Below, piece by piece: positions 16,531 to 25,438 of a stretch of 64,000 bases of DNA; position 1 is the first letter of the stretch; each line of letters opens with the position of its first letter. A program made the translations under genes and the position numbers. Where the stretch lies: the NCBI GenBank assembly GCA_009692115.1, contig SHZU01000008.1, forward strand, positions 115,711 through 179,710, read 5' to 3'. A model generated the notes under the pieces. That model saw nothing but the letters and a program-made list of their open reading frames with translations, had not been told where the DNA came from and did not search any database. Origin of the DNA: Gemmatimonadota bacterium. GTDB lineage: Bacteria; Gemmatimonadota; Gemmatimonadetes; Gemmatimonadales; GWC2-71-9.

Positions 16531-18411
16531 ATGAGCGAAGGGCGGGGGGAGCCGACCGGGAAGGCGCTGATTGGGTTGACATTCGGGGCGTTGGGGGTGG
16601 TCTACGGCGATATCGGGACCTCGCCGTTGTATGCATTACGGGAGTGTTTTGCCCCGGAGCATGGACTGGCTCCCACACCCGAGAATGTGATTGGGGTTCT
16701 CTCGTTGATCCTTTGGTCGCTGATGTTTGTCGTGACCTACAAGTACGTCACGGTCATGCTCAAGGCCGACAACCGGGGCGAGGGAGGGATCCTGGCCCTG
16801 TTGGCGCTGGTGCGGGCCGGCGGGGGTAGCGACCGGTTGCGGCGCCGGTTGGTCATGCTGGCGCTGTTTGGGGCGGCCCTGCTGTACGGGGATGGGGTCA
16901 TTACTCCGCCGGTGTCGGTGCTCGGCGCGCTCGAAGGGGTCAAGGTGGCGGCGCCTGCGTTTCAGCCGTTAATCGTGCCGGTGGCCGTGGTCATTCTACT
17001 GGGGTTGTTCGTGATGCAGCGGTTTGGAACCGGCCGGGTCGGGAAGGCTTTTGCGCCGATCATGGTGGTGTGGTTCACCGCGATCGCCCTCTTTGGGGTC
17101 ATGGCGATTGTTCGCAATCCGATCGTGCTCACGGCGATCAATCCCTGGTACGCTGTCGATTTTTTCATTCGCGACGGCGTGGTCGGGTTCTTGATCCTCG
17201 GAGCGGTGGTCCTGGTCTTGACCGGTGGCGAGGCTTTATACGCCGACATGGGCCACTTCGGCCGTCGGCCGATTCGCTTGGCCTGGCTCGGCATGGTGCT
17301 CCCAGCCCTGATGCTCAACTACTTCGGCCAAGGCGCCTTGCTCTTGAGCCGCCCCGAGGCGGCGAGCAACCCGTTCTATGAGTTGGTCCCCCGGTTTTTC
17401 CTGTATCCGATGATCGTGATTGCTACGCTGGCGGCGATTACCGCGTCGCAGGCTCTGATCTCCGGCTGCTTTTCGCTGACCCGCCAGGCCGTGCAACTCG
17501 GTTACAGTCCGAGGGTCACGGTGGTGCATACGTCGCACCACACCGCCGGACAGATCTACGTTCCGGAGGTCAACTGGGCGCTCATGGTGATGTGTTTGCT
17601 GTGCGTCGTCGGGTTCCAGAGTTCGGCCAACCTGACCGCAGCCTACGGCATCGCCGTGACCGGGACTATGGCCATCACGACGATCCTGTTCGCCCATGTG
17701 GCGTACTACCGGTGGCAGTGGCCGGCCTGGCGGGTGGCGGCGACGACCGGGCTGTTCCTGATCGTCGACCTAGCGTTCTTTGGGGCGAACATGGTCAAGT
17801 TCGCCCATGGTGGCTGGTTCCCGTTGGTGCTCGGTGCCGTAGCCTTCGGGCTGATGGCCACGTGGAAGGCAGGCCGGGAAATCGTCTCGGCGGTGACGCG
17901 AAGCCCGATGACGATGGAGGAATTCGTCGCCAGTATCGCACGGGGCGACGTCCACCGGGTTCCCGGAACCGGGGTGTTCATGAATTCCGACCCCACCGAC
18001 GTGCCGCCGATGATGCTCCATCATCTCAAGCACCATGGGGCCCTCAAGGAGCGGGTGATCTTCCTGTCCCTCCTGGTCGAGAACGTGCCCACGATCGACG
18101 AAGCGAAACGCCTCATTCATGCCGACCTGACCGGCGGATTCCACCGGCTGGTGGCCCGGTATGGCTTCATGGAGTCACCCGATGTCCCGGCACTCCTACC
18201 GCAGCTGGCCCGGTTCGGGATCGTGGTCGGTCCGATGCAGGTGTCTTACTTCCTGGGCCGGGAAACCCTGCTGCCCACCGGCAGCGGCAAGCTGGCTGGT
18301 TGGCGAAAACGGCTCTTCATTCTGATGACTCGAAACGCCCAGTCCGCCTCCGGTTTCTTCAACCTGCCCCCGAATCGGGTAGTAGAGATGGGCGCCCAAG
18401 TGCAGATCTAA
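16531..18411 (+). CDS. kup: potassium uptake protein Kup, copy 2
   Basis: A 626-residue paralogue of the preceding gene, with the same opening (GVVYGDIGTSPLYALREC), the same helix layout (ALYADMGHFGRRPIRLAWLG) and an almost identical end (FFNLPPNRVVEMGAQVQI). It therefore arose by tandem duplication, or the pair was acquired together. The start at 16531 has AGGA 7 bases upstream. The C-terminal domain is a few residues shorter and differs in its middle. Both copies look intact. It converges on msrA across a repeat-built hairpin. Confidence 0.95.
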   Translation: MSEGRGEPTGKALIGLTFGALGVVYGDIGTSPLYALRECFAPEHGLAPTPENVIGVLSLILWSLMFVVTYKYVTVMLKADNRGEGGILALLALVRAGGGSDRLRRRLVMLALFGAALLYGDGVITPPVSVLGALEGVKVAAPAFQPLIVPVAVVILLGLFVMQRFGTGRVGKAFAPIMVVWFTAIALFGVMAIVRNPIVLTAINPWYAVDFFIRDGVVGFLILGAVVLVLTGGEALYADMGHFGRRPIRLAWLGMVLPALMLNYFGQGALLLSRPEAASNPFYELVPRFFLYPMIVIATLAAITASQALISGCFSLTRQAVQLGYSPRVTVVHTSHHTAGQIYVPEVNWALMVMCLLCVVGFQSSANLTAAYGIAVTGTMAITTILFAHVAYYRWQWPAWRVAATTGLFLIVDLAFFGANMVKFAHGGWFPLVLGAVAFGLMATWKAGREIVSAVTRSPMTMEEFVASIARGDVHRVPGTGVFMNSDPTDVPPMMLHHLKHHGALKERVIFLSLLVENVPTIDEAKRLIHADLTGGFHRLVARYGFMESPDVPALLPQLARFGIVVGPMQVSYFLGRETLLPTGSGKLAGWRKRLFILMTRNAQSASGFFNLPPNRVVEMGAQVQI

Positions 18412-18413
18412 GG

Positions 18414-18447
18414 GCTCGGCACTCGGCGCCGAGTACCGAGTGCCGAG
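18414..18447. repeat. heptad-repeat hairpin, copy 2, between kup and msrA
   Basis: CTCGGCACTCGGC is followed directly by GCCGAGTACCGAG, an inverted repeat with 12 of 13 positions paired, and one more TGCCGAG. It is made of the same 7-base unit as the other copies but here faces itself, giving a strong hairpin between two converging genes. It could act as a transcription stop although no T-run follows. Confidence 0.8.
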
Positions 18448-18450
18448 AAC

Positions 18451-18984
18451 CTAGCTCCTCAAGAGTTCCCCGTATTGTTGCCGGAGTTTCCCGAGTTTGG
18501 GGCTGATGTTGAAAGCGCAGTAGGGTTGGTCTGGGTTTCGGCGGTAGTAGTCTTGGTGAGATGGCTCGGCGGGGTAGAAGGGGCCGGCGGGTTCGATGGT
18601 GGTGACGATCGGGTCGAGGAAGATCTTGGCGTCCGTTAATTCTTGGATGACGGCTTTGGCGGTGGCGCGCTGGGCGTCGGTGTGCGGGAAGATGGCGGAG
18701 CGGTACTGGGTGCCGCTGTCGGCGCCTTGGCGGTTCAAGGTCGTTGGGTCGTGGAAGGTGAAGAATATCTCGAGAAGCTGCCGGTAGGTGATCTGGGCCG
18801 GATCAAAGGTGATCTGAATCGCCTCGGCGTGACCGGAGCGGCCGGAGCAGACCTGCTCGTAGGTCGGGTTCTTGACCGACCCGCCGAGGTAGCCGGACGC
18901 GACGCGGTCGACGCCCTTCAAACGCTGGAACACGGCTTCCACGCACCAGAAGCATCCGCCGGCCAGGGTCGCGGTCTCTTTCAT
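18451..18984 (-). CDS. msrA: peptide methionine sulfoxide reductase MsrA
   Basis: A 177-residue MsrA. The catalytic motif GCFWC (Cys11, Cys14) sits near the N-terminus as usual, and further family segments [41 protein letters not shown] and HQDYYRRNP are present. It reduces the S-epimer of methionine sulfoxide in proteins using thioredoxin. No export signal, so cytosolic. Its start overlaps the acs stop by ATGA, so it is translated from the acs message. Confidence 0.96.
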   Translation of the reverse strand: MKETATLAGGCFWCVEAVFQRLKGVDRVASGYLGGSVKNPTYEQVCSGRSGHAEAIQITFDPAQITYRQLLEIFFTFHDPTTLNRQGADSGTQYRSAIFPHTDAQRATAKAVIQELTDAKIFLDPIVTTIEPAGPFYPAEPSHQDYYRRNPDQPYCAFNISPKLGKLRQQYGELLRS

Positions 18985-20936
18985 CCTTCCTCACTCTCGT
19001 ATTGTTCTTTCAACCGGGCCACCACGTTCGGGTCGGCCAGTGTCGTGGTGTCACCCAAGGTTCGGCCTTCCGCAACGTCCTTGAGCAGGCGGCGCATGAT
19101 CTTGCCGCTTCGAGTCTTTGGGACATCGGCGACGAAGAAAATGTCGTCCGGCTTGGCGATGGCCCCGATCTTCTTGGCCACGTGGTCCTTGAGATCGTCC
19201 TTGAGCTCCGCGGTGGGCAGGTAGCCGTCCTTGAGGATGACGAAGGCCGCCAGCGCCTGGCCCTTCAATTCGTGGGCCTTACCCACCACCGCCGCTTCCG
19301 CCACCATCGGGTGGTCTACTAACGCGCTCTCGACCTCCATGGTTCCAATCCGATGCCCCGCCACGTTCAGGACGTCGTCGACGCGGCCGAGGACCCACCA
19401 GTAGCCGTCGTCATCAAGCTTGGCCCCGTCGCCGGCGAAATATTTTCCGGGAAACCGGCTCCAGTAGGTTTCTTGGTAGCGGGCGTCGTCCTTGTAGAGG
19501 GTCCTGAGCATCGAGGGCCAGGGCTTGGTCAGGACCAAGAATCCTCCCCCTTTGACGATGATCGCACCATGGGAGTCCAGCAGCTTGGCCGAGATGCCGG
19601 GTAACGCTCTGGTGGCCGACCCCGGTTTGGTGGTGGTCACCCCCGGCAGCGGGGCGATCATGATGGCGCCGGTTTCGGTCTGCCACCAGGTGTCGACGAT
19701 GGGGCACCGGCGTTGCCCGATCTGTTCGTGGTACCAGATCCACGCTTCCGGATTGATCGGTTCGCCGACCGATCCTAAGAGCCGGAGGGTTGCCAGGTCG
19801 TGGCGCTTGGGGTGGTCGGTGCCCCATTTCATGAAGGCCCGAATGGCGGTCGGGGCGGTGTAGAAGATGGTCACGCCGTAGCGGGCGATTATCTCCCAGA
19901 GCCGGTCCCGGCCCGGCCAATCGGGGGCCCCTTCGTACATCATGACCGTGGCGCCGTTTGCCAGGGGACCGTAGACCACGTAGGAATGTCCGGTGACCCA
20001 GCCGATGTCGGCGGTGCACCAGAACACGTCATCCTCCTTGAGGTCGAACACCCACCGGCAGGTGGCGGCCACCTGGGTCAGGTACCCGCCCGTGGTGTGA
20101 ACGATCCCTTTCGGTTTGCCGGTCGTGCCCGACGTGTAGAGGATGAACAGCAGGTCCTCGGCGTCCATCGGCTCAGGCGGGCACTTGGCGCTGGCCTCGC
20201 GGACGAGATCGTGCCACCAGAGGTCGCGGCCGGGTTTCATCGTGGCGCCGGCCTCTTGGAAGGCGGTGCCGGCCAGCCGTTGGACGACGATCTGGTGCTT
20301 GATCGAGGGACATTCGGCCAGGGCTTGGTCGGTAAACCGCTTGAGCGGGACGATTTGCCCCCGGCGGTAGCCGCCGTCGGAGGTGATGACGGCCACCGCC
20401 TCGGCGTCGTTGATCCGGTCGCGGAGCGATTCGGCGGAAAAGCCGCCGAAGATGACCGAATGGACCGCCCCGATCCGGGTACAGGCCAGCATGGCGATGG
20501 CCGCCTCCGGAATCATCGGCAGATAGATGGCGACCCGGTCGCCCTTTTTGAGACCGAGTGATTTGAGGGCATTGGCGGCCCGATTGACCTCGCGGGCCAA
20601 GTCCCAATAGGTCAGGACCCGGCGGTCGCCCGGTTCACCCTCCCAAATGATGGCGGCCTTGTTCCGCCTCCCGCCACTGACGTGCCGGTCGAGGCAGTTG
20701 GCCGACACATTGAGCTTGCCCCCGACGAACCACTGGGCGTGGGGTGGTTGCCAATCCAGGACCCGAGTCCAGGGAGCCATCCATTCGAGGGCCCGGGCCT
20801 GGTCGGCCCAGAAGGCTTCTTGGTCCTGGTCTGCGGCGGCATAGAGGTTGAGGCCGGCATTGGCCGCCGCGGCGAAGGCGGCGGAGGGCGGAAACCGGCG
20901 TTGCTCGTCGAGCAGAGTCGAAAGTTGCGAGGTCAT
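18981..20936 (-). CDS. acs: acetyl-CoA synthetase
   Basis: A 651-residue AMP-forming acetate-CoA ligase, full family length. Landmarks: adenylation loop [20 protein letters not shown], the [19 protein letters not shown] core motif, hinge region [24 protein letters not shown], and the acetylation-site lysine in [11 protein letters not shown]. The Trp in WWQTETG is the residue that limits the pocket to acetate. The enzyme activates acetate for central metabolism and probably supports growth on acetate. The upstream gap holds no recognisable operator. msrA is translationally coupled behind it. Confidence 0.96.
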   Translation of the reverse strand: MTSQLSTLLDEQRRFPPSAAFAAAANAGLNLYAAADQDQEAFWADQARALEWMAPWTRVLDWQPPHAQWFVGGKLNVSANCLDRHVSGGRRNKAAIIWEGEPGDRRVLTYWDLAREVNRAANALKSLGLKKGDRVAIYLPMIPEAAIAMLACTRIGAVHSVIFGGFSAESLRDRINDAEAVAVITSDGGYRRGQIVPLKRFTDQALAECPSIKHQIVVQRLAGTAFQEAGATMKPGRDLWWHDLVREASAKCPPEPMDAEDLLFILYTSGTTGKPKGIVHTTGGYLTQVAATCRWVFDLKEDDVFWCTADIGWVTGHSYVVYGPLANGATVMMYEGAPDWPGRDRLWEIIARYGVTIFYTAPTAIRAFMKWGTDHPKRHDLATLRLLGSVGEPINPEAWIWYHEQIGQRRCPIVDTWWQTETGAIMIAPLPGVTTTKPGSATRALPGISAKLLDSHGAIIVKGGGFLVLTKPWPSMLRTLYKDDARYQETYWSRFPGKYFAGDGAKLDDDGYWWVLGRVDDVLNVAGHRIGTMEVESALVDHPMVAEAAVVGKAHELKGQALAAFVILKDGYLPTAELKDDLKDHVAKKIGAIAKPDDIFFVADVPKTRSGKIMRRLLKDVAEGRTLGDTTTLADPNVVARLKEQYESEEG

Positions 20937-21212
20937 CGATCGGCTGGGTTAGGGCGTTTGGCACCGAAGATTCACGCCTGAAGAATAACGCGGGGAGCGG
21001 GGCGTTGGGGGTGCAGATTGTTGCTTGAGCGGTGCAGTCCGTGGGGCGCGGAGGCCGGTCCAATGCAATCCCCAAAACTCCGAGCGGAGTGCGATGTGGC
21101 GCCGATGCCATGAACCGGGCTCCGCCTAACTGAGTTGTTAGTCTGAAGAGCCTTATCCGGTGCTATCGGATGGCACCCTCTTCGCCTTTTGGCGGGGCGG
21201 AGGTAGCAACGC
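20937..21212. other. intergenic gap between acs and the STAS remnant
   Basis: This 276-base gap separates the divergent acs gene and STAS remnant and should contain both promoters. I see no tRNA, no repeat and no clear hairpin terminator in it. A good Shine-Dalgarno (GGAGGT, 21199-21204) lies 8 bases ahead of the STAS start at 21213. Confidence 0.5.
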
Positions 21213-21525
21213 ATGTCGGCAACAGAAGCAAACGCGCGGGTGGTGCTGGCGCCGGAGGTTCTCGGGCTCGAGAGATCGGGGATCTTTCCGTGATGCGGCG
21301 GTCGAGCTGCTGGAGGGGCTCCCCGAGCAGGACGGCACCCTGCTGATCGATTTCGCCAGGACCCGGCGGATCGACTCGGCCGGCTTGGGGGCGCTCATGC
21401 TGATCCAGCGGCGGGCGTCGGAGCGGTAGCAGCGGGTGGTGCTCCGCCATCTCCGCGACGAGTTTCGGTTCCTGTCGGTCCTCACCAAACTGGACGACCT
21501 GTTCGAAATCGAGGCGACGGCCTGA
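21213..21525 (+). pseudogene. degraded STAS-domain (anti-sigma antagonist / MlaB-like) gene
   Basis: Starting at ATG 21213 behind a good ribosome site (GGAGGT), the frame reads MSATEANARVVLAPEVLGLE and then stops at a TGA within about 30 codons. A second frame continues the same domain: RDAAVELLEGLPEQDGTLLI, then the family hallmark DFARTRRIDSAGLGALMLIQRRASER, a TAG at 21427-21429, and after it QRVVLRHLRDEFRFLSVLTK and LDDLFEIEATA to TGA at 21525. Taken together this is a complete STAS domain broken by one frameshift (near 21270-21290) and one in-frame amber codon. Two lesions argue for real decay over a single sequencing error, though assembly error is possible. It precedes ccmA by 24 bases. 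Confidence 0.7.
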
Positions 21526-21549
21526 CTATATTCCGGTATCGATCCGCCG

Positions 21550-22263
21550 ATGCCGCTTTCCGAGCAACCTCCTCTTCTTGGTCTTGACCAAGTCTCTCGC
21601 CGATTCGGCAATCGAACCGTCGTTGACCAGGTGACCCTGTCGGTCAAGCCCGGGGAATTCCACCTCCTGGTTGGGCCGAACGGTTCCGGAAAATCCACCA
21701 TCGCCCGGCTCGGTGTCGGTCTGCTGCGGCCGCATCGGGGCACGGCCCGGGTGGCGGGCGCCGATCCGCGGTCGTCCGAAAATGCCCGGCGCCTGATCGG
21801 GTACTTGGGCCACGAATCGCAGCTCTACGCGGATCTGACCCCGGTCGAAAACCTCCAGTTTGCGGCTCGGCTCCACGGACTGGCCCAGGTCGATGCGACC
21901 GTGGCCGCCATGCTCGACCGCCTCGAGGTGGCCGCTGAGCGGACGATCGCGGTGCGGCGGCTAAGCCGAGGCTATGTCCAGCGAGTCGCGATCTGCCGGT
22001 CGCTGATCCACCGGCCCAGTCTCCTGGTCTGGGACGAACCGCTCACTGGGTTGGACCAATCCAGCCTCGATCGGGTGGTTGGCTTGGTGGAGTCAGTGCT
22101 GGCGGAGGGCGTGGCCGTCGTGCTGGTGTCGCATGACTTGCCCGAGTTGTGGCGGCTGGCCGGCCGGGTCCACGTCGTCGAGCAAGGCACCATCCGGTTT
22201 TCGGCCACGACCGCCACACCGCTGGCCGAGTTCCGCCGCCAGTATGCGGAGCCCGCGCGGTGA
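21550..22263 (+). CDS. ccmA: haem exporter ABC ATPase CcmA
   Basis: A 237-residue ABC ATPase: Walker A GPNGSGKST, Q-loop region GHESQLYADLTPVENL, the degenerate signature LSRGYVQR and Walker B LLVWDEPLTGLD. The LSRG-x2-QR signature and the following membrane gene identify CcmA, which powers release of the haem chaperone CcmE during periplasmic c-type cytochrome assembly. The stop overlaps the ccmB start (TGATG). A cytochrome that would need this pathway is in the same window (50322-51188). Confidence 0.9.
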   Translation: MPLSEQPPLLGLDQVSRRFGNRTVVDQVTLSVKPGEFHLLVGPNGSGKSTIARLGVGLLRPHRGTARVAGADPRSSENARRLIGYLGHESQLYADLTPVENLQFAARLHGLAQVDATVAAMLDRLEVAAERTIAVRRLSRGYVQRVAICRSLIHRPSLLVWDEPLTGLDQSSLDRVVGLVESVLAEGVAVVLVSHDLPELWRLAGRVHVVEQGTIRFSATTATPLAEFRRQYAEPAR

Positions 22264-22937
22264 TGACCCTTCGCGGGGCCCTGGTCATCGCGGCCAAGGA
22301 CCTCCGGGTCGAGTTGGCGAGCCGGGCGGCCCTGACCAGTGCGGTGACCTTTGCGGTCATGGTGCTTGTCATCTTCAACTTTGCCCGAGACCCCGGCGAA
22401 GTCAGCTTGGCAGTGCTGGCCCCGAGCGTGTTGTGGGTCACCTCGGCGTTTGCCGGGGTGGTGACGTTGAATCGTTCGTTTGCTATGGAGCAGGAACACG
22501 GCGCGATGGAGGGCCTGCTGCTCGCGCCGGTTGGCCGGAGCGTCATCTATTTCGGGAAATACCTCGCCAACTTGGCTTTTGTCCTCACGGTCAACGCCGT
22601 CCTACTGCCGCTCTTCGTGCTGTTCTTCGACGTGGCGCTCACCGGGTCCCTGGCGTGGGTGGCCGGGCTATTGGTATTGGCGGCTGCGGGCTACGTGGCC
22701 ATTGGGACGGTGCTCGCGGCGATGACCGTCCGGACTCGGTTCGCCGAGCTGATGCTCCCGGTGCTGCTGTTGGCGTTCCTGGTTCCGCCGGTGTTGGTGG
22801 GAGTTCAGGCCACGACCCGCTTGCTCGGGGGGCGTCCGGCAGGAGAGATTCTCGGCTGGATTCGGTTCTTGGCTATTTATGACATTGTCTTCATCACGCT
22901 CGGCTGGCTCCTTTTTCCGGCGACCATGGACGAATGA
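22263..22937 (+). CDS. ccmB: haem exporter membrane subunit CcmB
   Basis: A 224-residue protein with six hydrophobic helices and the CcmB region LNRSFAMEQEHGAMEGLLLAP, which lies between helices two and three in the family. It pairs with CcmA in the haem-handling ABC complex. The ATG at 22263 shares its A with the ccmA stop. The stop overlaps ccmC by ATGA. Confidence 0.9.
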   Translation: MTLRGALVIAAKDLRVELASRAALTSAVTFAVMVLVIFNFARDPGEVSLAVLAPSVLWVTSAFAGVVTLNRSFAMEQEHGAMEGLLLAPVGRSVIYFGKYLANLAFVLTVNAVLLPLFVLFFDVALTGSLAWVAGLLVLAAAGYVAIGTVLAAMTVRTRFAELMLPVLLLAFLVPPVLVGVQATTRLLGGRPAGEILGWIRFLAIYDIVFITLGWLLFPATMDE

Positions 22938-23617
22938 CCGCAACGAACGAGCATGACAGCCTGATCCGGCGGGGGCTGTGGATCACCACGTTGGCTTTGG
23001 TTGCCCTGGGCGGGGTGTTCGCCCAGGCACTATTTCGGACCCCGGTTGAACGGTGGCAGGGGCCGGCCCAGAAGATCCTCTACGTTCATGCCCCCGCCGC
23101 GACGATGTCGCTGATGGCCTTCTTGCTGGTCGGGGTGGCGAGTATGGGCTACCTGTTCCTCAAGGACCGCCGGCTCGACACCTTCGCGGAAGCCTCGGCG
23201 GAGGTCGGCTTGGCGTTCGGCGCGGTCATGCTGACCACCGGCCCGCTCTGGGCCCGCCCGGTGTGGGGCACGTGGTGGCAATGGGAACCGCGGCTCACCT
23301 TGACGCTGCTCTTGGTGCTGCTGTTCGTCGGATACCGGACCATGCGGACGGCCATCGACGACCCGGACGACCGGGCCCGATTCAGCGCCGTGGTCGGGAT
23401 CATGGCGTTGGTGTTGGTGCCGTTCGTCCACTTGAGCGTGTATTTATTCCGGACGATTCATCCGCAGCCGGTCATCTTCAAACCGAGCGCGCCCTCGTTG
23501 CCGTGGGAAATGCTCTGGGTGTTCATCATGTCGATGGCGGCGCATTCGGCGGTCTACGTCGGGTTCGTGACGACCCGGTACGGGATTGGCCGGCGGGCCG
23601 CGGCGGAGGCTTCATGA
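22934..23617 (+). CDS. ccmC: haem-handling protein CcmC
   Basis: A 227-residue membrane protein of the CcmC family. The tryptophan-rich haem motif is present as WGTWWQWEPRLT, with flanking histidines in KILYVHAPAATMS and VPFVHLSVYLFRTIHPQP. Six helices are visible. CcmC loads haem onto CcmE. Its stop overlaps a tiny downstream gene (ccmD) by ATGA. Confidence 0.93.
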   Translation: MTATNEHDSLIRRGLWITTLALVALGGVFAQALFRTPVERWQGPAQKILYVHAPAATMSLMAFLLVGVASMGYLFLKDRRLDTFAEASAEVGLAFGAVMLTTGPLWARPVWGTWWQWEPRLTLTLLLVLLFVGYRTMRTAIDDPDDRARFSAVVGIMALVLVPFVHLSVYLFRTIHPQPVIFKPSAPSLPWEMLWVFIMSMAAHSAVYVGFVTTRYGIGRRAAAEAS

Positions 23618-23724
23618 ATCCGCCCCAGAATGCCGGGTACATGATCGCGGCCTATTCGGTGGCGTCGGTCCTGCTACTTGGGTACGCCGTCAGTTTGTTT
23701 CGCCGGTATCGTTCCCGGAAGTAG
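23614..23724 (+). CDS. ccmD: CcmD-like small membrane protein
   Basis: A 36-residue protein beginning at ATG 23614, overlapping the ccmC stop. It contains one membrane helix (YMIAAYSVASVLLLGYAVSLF) followed by a basic tail (RRYRSRK), the layout of CcmD. In known systems it helps release haem-loaded CcmE from CcmABC. It is short enough to be missed by automatic annotation. No ccmE, ccmF or ccmH follows: the next gene is on the other strand. Confidence 0.75.
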   Translation: MNPPQNAGYMIAAYSVASVLLLGYAVSLFRRYRSRK

Positions 23725-23735
23725 TCCTCCGCCGC

Positions 23736-24977
23736 TCAGGCCCGCTGGAACACCAGGGCGGCGTTGATTCCTCCGAAGCCAAACGAATTGCTCATGATGA
23801 ACTCCGGGTCGGCCCCGCGGCCGGTGCCCGGGGTGTAATCGAGATCACAGGCCGGATCGGCCACGGCCAAGTTGACCGTAGGCGGGATCCACTTCCGGCT
23901 GGTGGCCAAGCAGCAGATGGCGGCCTCGAACGCGCCGCTCGCGCCTAACGCGTGGCCGTAGTAGCCTTTGGTTCCGCTGATCCGGACCCGGCTTGCCGCC
24001 GGACCGAGCGCCGTCTTGATGGCCAGCGTTTCGGTCGGGTCGTTCAGCCCGGTGGACGAGCCGTGGGCGTTCAGGTAGCCGATGTCCGACGGTTGGATGG
24101 CCGCGCTTCGGAGCGCCATCGTCATGGCCCGGGCGGCCTGGCTCCCGTCCGGGAGCGGCGCCGCCATGTGATGGGCGTCATTGGTGAGCCCGAACCCGAC
24201 AACCTCGGCGTAGATTCGGGCGCCCCGCGCCATCGCCCGCTCCCGTTCCTCCACGATCAAGACCGCCGCCCCCTCGGCCATGACGAAGCCGTCGCGGTCC
24301 TGGTCGAACGGCCGGCTGGCGGTGGCCGGGTCGTCGTTCCGGGTCGACATGGCCCGGATGATCGAGAACGCGCCGTAGGTGAGGGGCGCGAGCGGCGCCT
24401 CCGATCCCCCGGCAAAAATCAGATCGGCCTCGTCCCGCTGAATAGTCCGGAACGCCTCGCCGATGGCGATTGCGCCCGACGCGCAACTCATCCCATTGGT
24501 GATGTTGGGGCCGTTCAGACCGAAGTCGATGGCCAGATTGCAGCTCGACGCCCCGGCAAACACCGTCAGCGCCACACCCGGGTCGACTGCCCGGACCCCC
24601 CCGGCCAGGTACCGTTCGTGCTGGGCTTCGGCCAATGCCACGCCGCCTAACGCCGTTCCCATCATCGCGCCGATCCGGTTCCGGTCCTCGGCTTGGAGCC
24701 GGATGCCGCTGTCCTCGAGCGCCATCTTGGCCGAGGCCAGGGCGAGTTGCGAACACCGGTCCATGCGTTTCGATCGTTTAGCGCCGAGGTATTCGACCGG
24801 GTCGAAGTCGTCGACCTGGGCAGCGAGGTGGCTCTTGAACGGCGTCGGATCGAACCGGTTCACCACTCGGACCGCCGACCGCTCAGCCCGGAGGCCCTGC
24901 CACAACCCCTCGACGCCGACCCCGATCGGGGTGACGGCGCCGATCCCGGAAATAACGACCCGGCGGCGGGCGGTCAT
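23736..24977 (-). CDS. 3-oxoacyl-ACP synthase (KAS II / ketosynthase-like)
   Basis: A 413-residue condensing enzyme with complete catalytic set: Cys165 (MSCASGAIAIG), His305 (NAHGSSTGLND), Lys337 and His342 (GTKGYYGHALGASG). Length and layout match FabF-type ketosynthases. The motif environments (SCASG, GYYGHALGASG) differ from housekeeping FabF (usually ACATS and SMTGHLLGAAG), and the gene ends an operon with a methyltransferase, an SRPBCC protein and a flavoprotein, so a specialised polyketide or fatty-acid-like role is more likely than fatty acid synthesis. No acyl carrier protein gene is adjacent. ATGA at 24974-24977 couples it to the upstream gene. Confidence 0.88.
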   Translation of the reverse strand: MTARRRVVISGIGAVTPIGVGVEGLWQGLRAERSAVRVVNRFDPTPFKSHLAAQVDDFDPVEYLGAKRSKRMDRCSQLALASAKMALEDSGIRLQAEDRNRIGAMMGTALGGVALAEAQHERYLAGGVRAVDPGVALTVFAGASSCNLAIDFGLNGPNITNGMSCASGAIAIGEAFRTIQRDEADLIFAGGSEAPLAPLTYGAFSIIRAMSTRNDDPATASRPFDQDRDGFVMAEGAAVLIVEERERAMARGARIYAEVVGFGLTNDAHHMAAPLPDGSQAARAMTMALRSAAIQPSDIGYLNAHGSSTGLNDPTETLAIKTALGPAASRVRISGTKGYYGHALGASGAFEAAICCLATSRKWIPPTVNLAVADPACDLDYTPGTGRGADPEFIMSNSFGFGGINAALVFQRA

Positions 24978-25438
24978 CGGGGTCCGGCCAAACTCCGGCC
25001 AATGCCGGCCAGGGTCCGCGCGGCAATGCCATGGACGAATACCGGCAGGATGACCCATTGGGCGGCGGGCCGACGGATCAACGGCCACGCGGGCCCGTTC
25101 CAGTCATGGATCAAATCCACGTGGGTCATCTTTCCTTGGGTCGTAAGGCGCCACACGACATCCATGCCGGTGGTGATGCCGCGGATGTGACGGTACCGGA
25201 CCTCGAACCGGGGCCGGTCAATCCACATCTCCGAGGTCCACCAGGTCGGCCAATTGAACGGCCCGAACGGACGGTTGGCCGACATCTCGACGATCGTGGT
25301 GCCGTCGGGGCGCCGCTCCCGGATCGTAACCCATCGATAGTGGGGCAAGATCACCGGCCACCGTTCGACATCAGCGGCGGCGTCGAAGACCTGCTCGATC
25401 GGGGCCTCGATGTCGATCACGTCAACGACACGCATCAT
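24974..25438 (-). CDS. SRPBCC (polyketide cyclase/dehydrase-like) protein
   Basis: A 154-residue START/SRPBCC-fold protein. The opening MMRVVDVIDIEAPIEQVFDA and AADVERWPVILPHYRWVTI are the usual first strand and helix of this fold, followed by a Trp-rich middle (FGPFNWPTWWTSEMWIDRP). Such folds bind hydrophobic ligands; members in biosynthetic operons often act as aromatases or cyclases. The actual activity is not readable. Its start overlaps the methyltransferase stop (ATGA at 25435-25438), and its stop overlaps the ketosynthase start. Confidence 0.82.
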   Translation of the reverse strand: MMRVVDVIDIEAPIEQVFDAAADVERWPVILPHYRWVTIRERRPDGTTIVEMSANRPFGPFNWPTWWTSEMWIDRPRFEVRYRHIRGITTGMDVVWRLTTQGKMTHVDLIHDWNGPAWPLIRRPAAQWVILPVFVHGIAARTLAGIGRSLAGPR

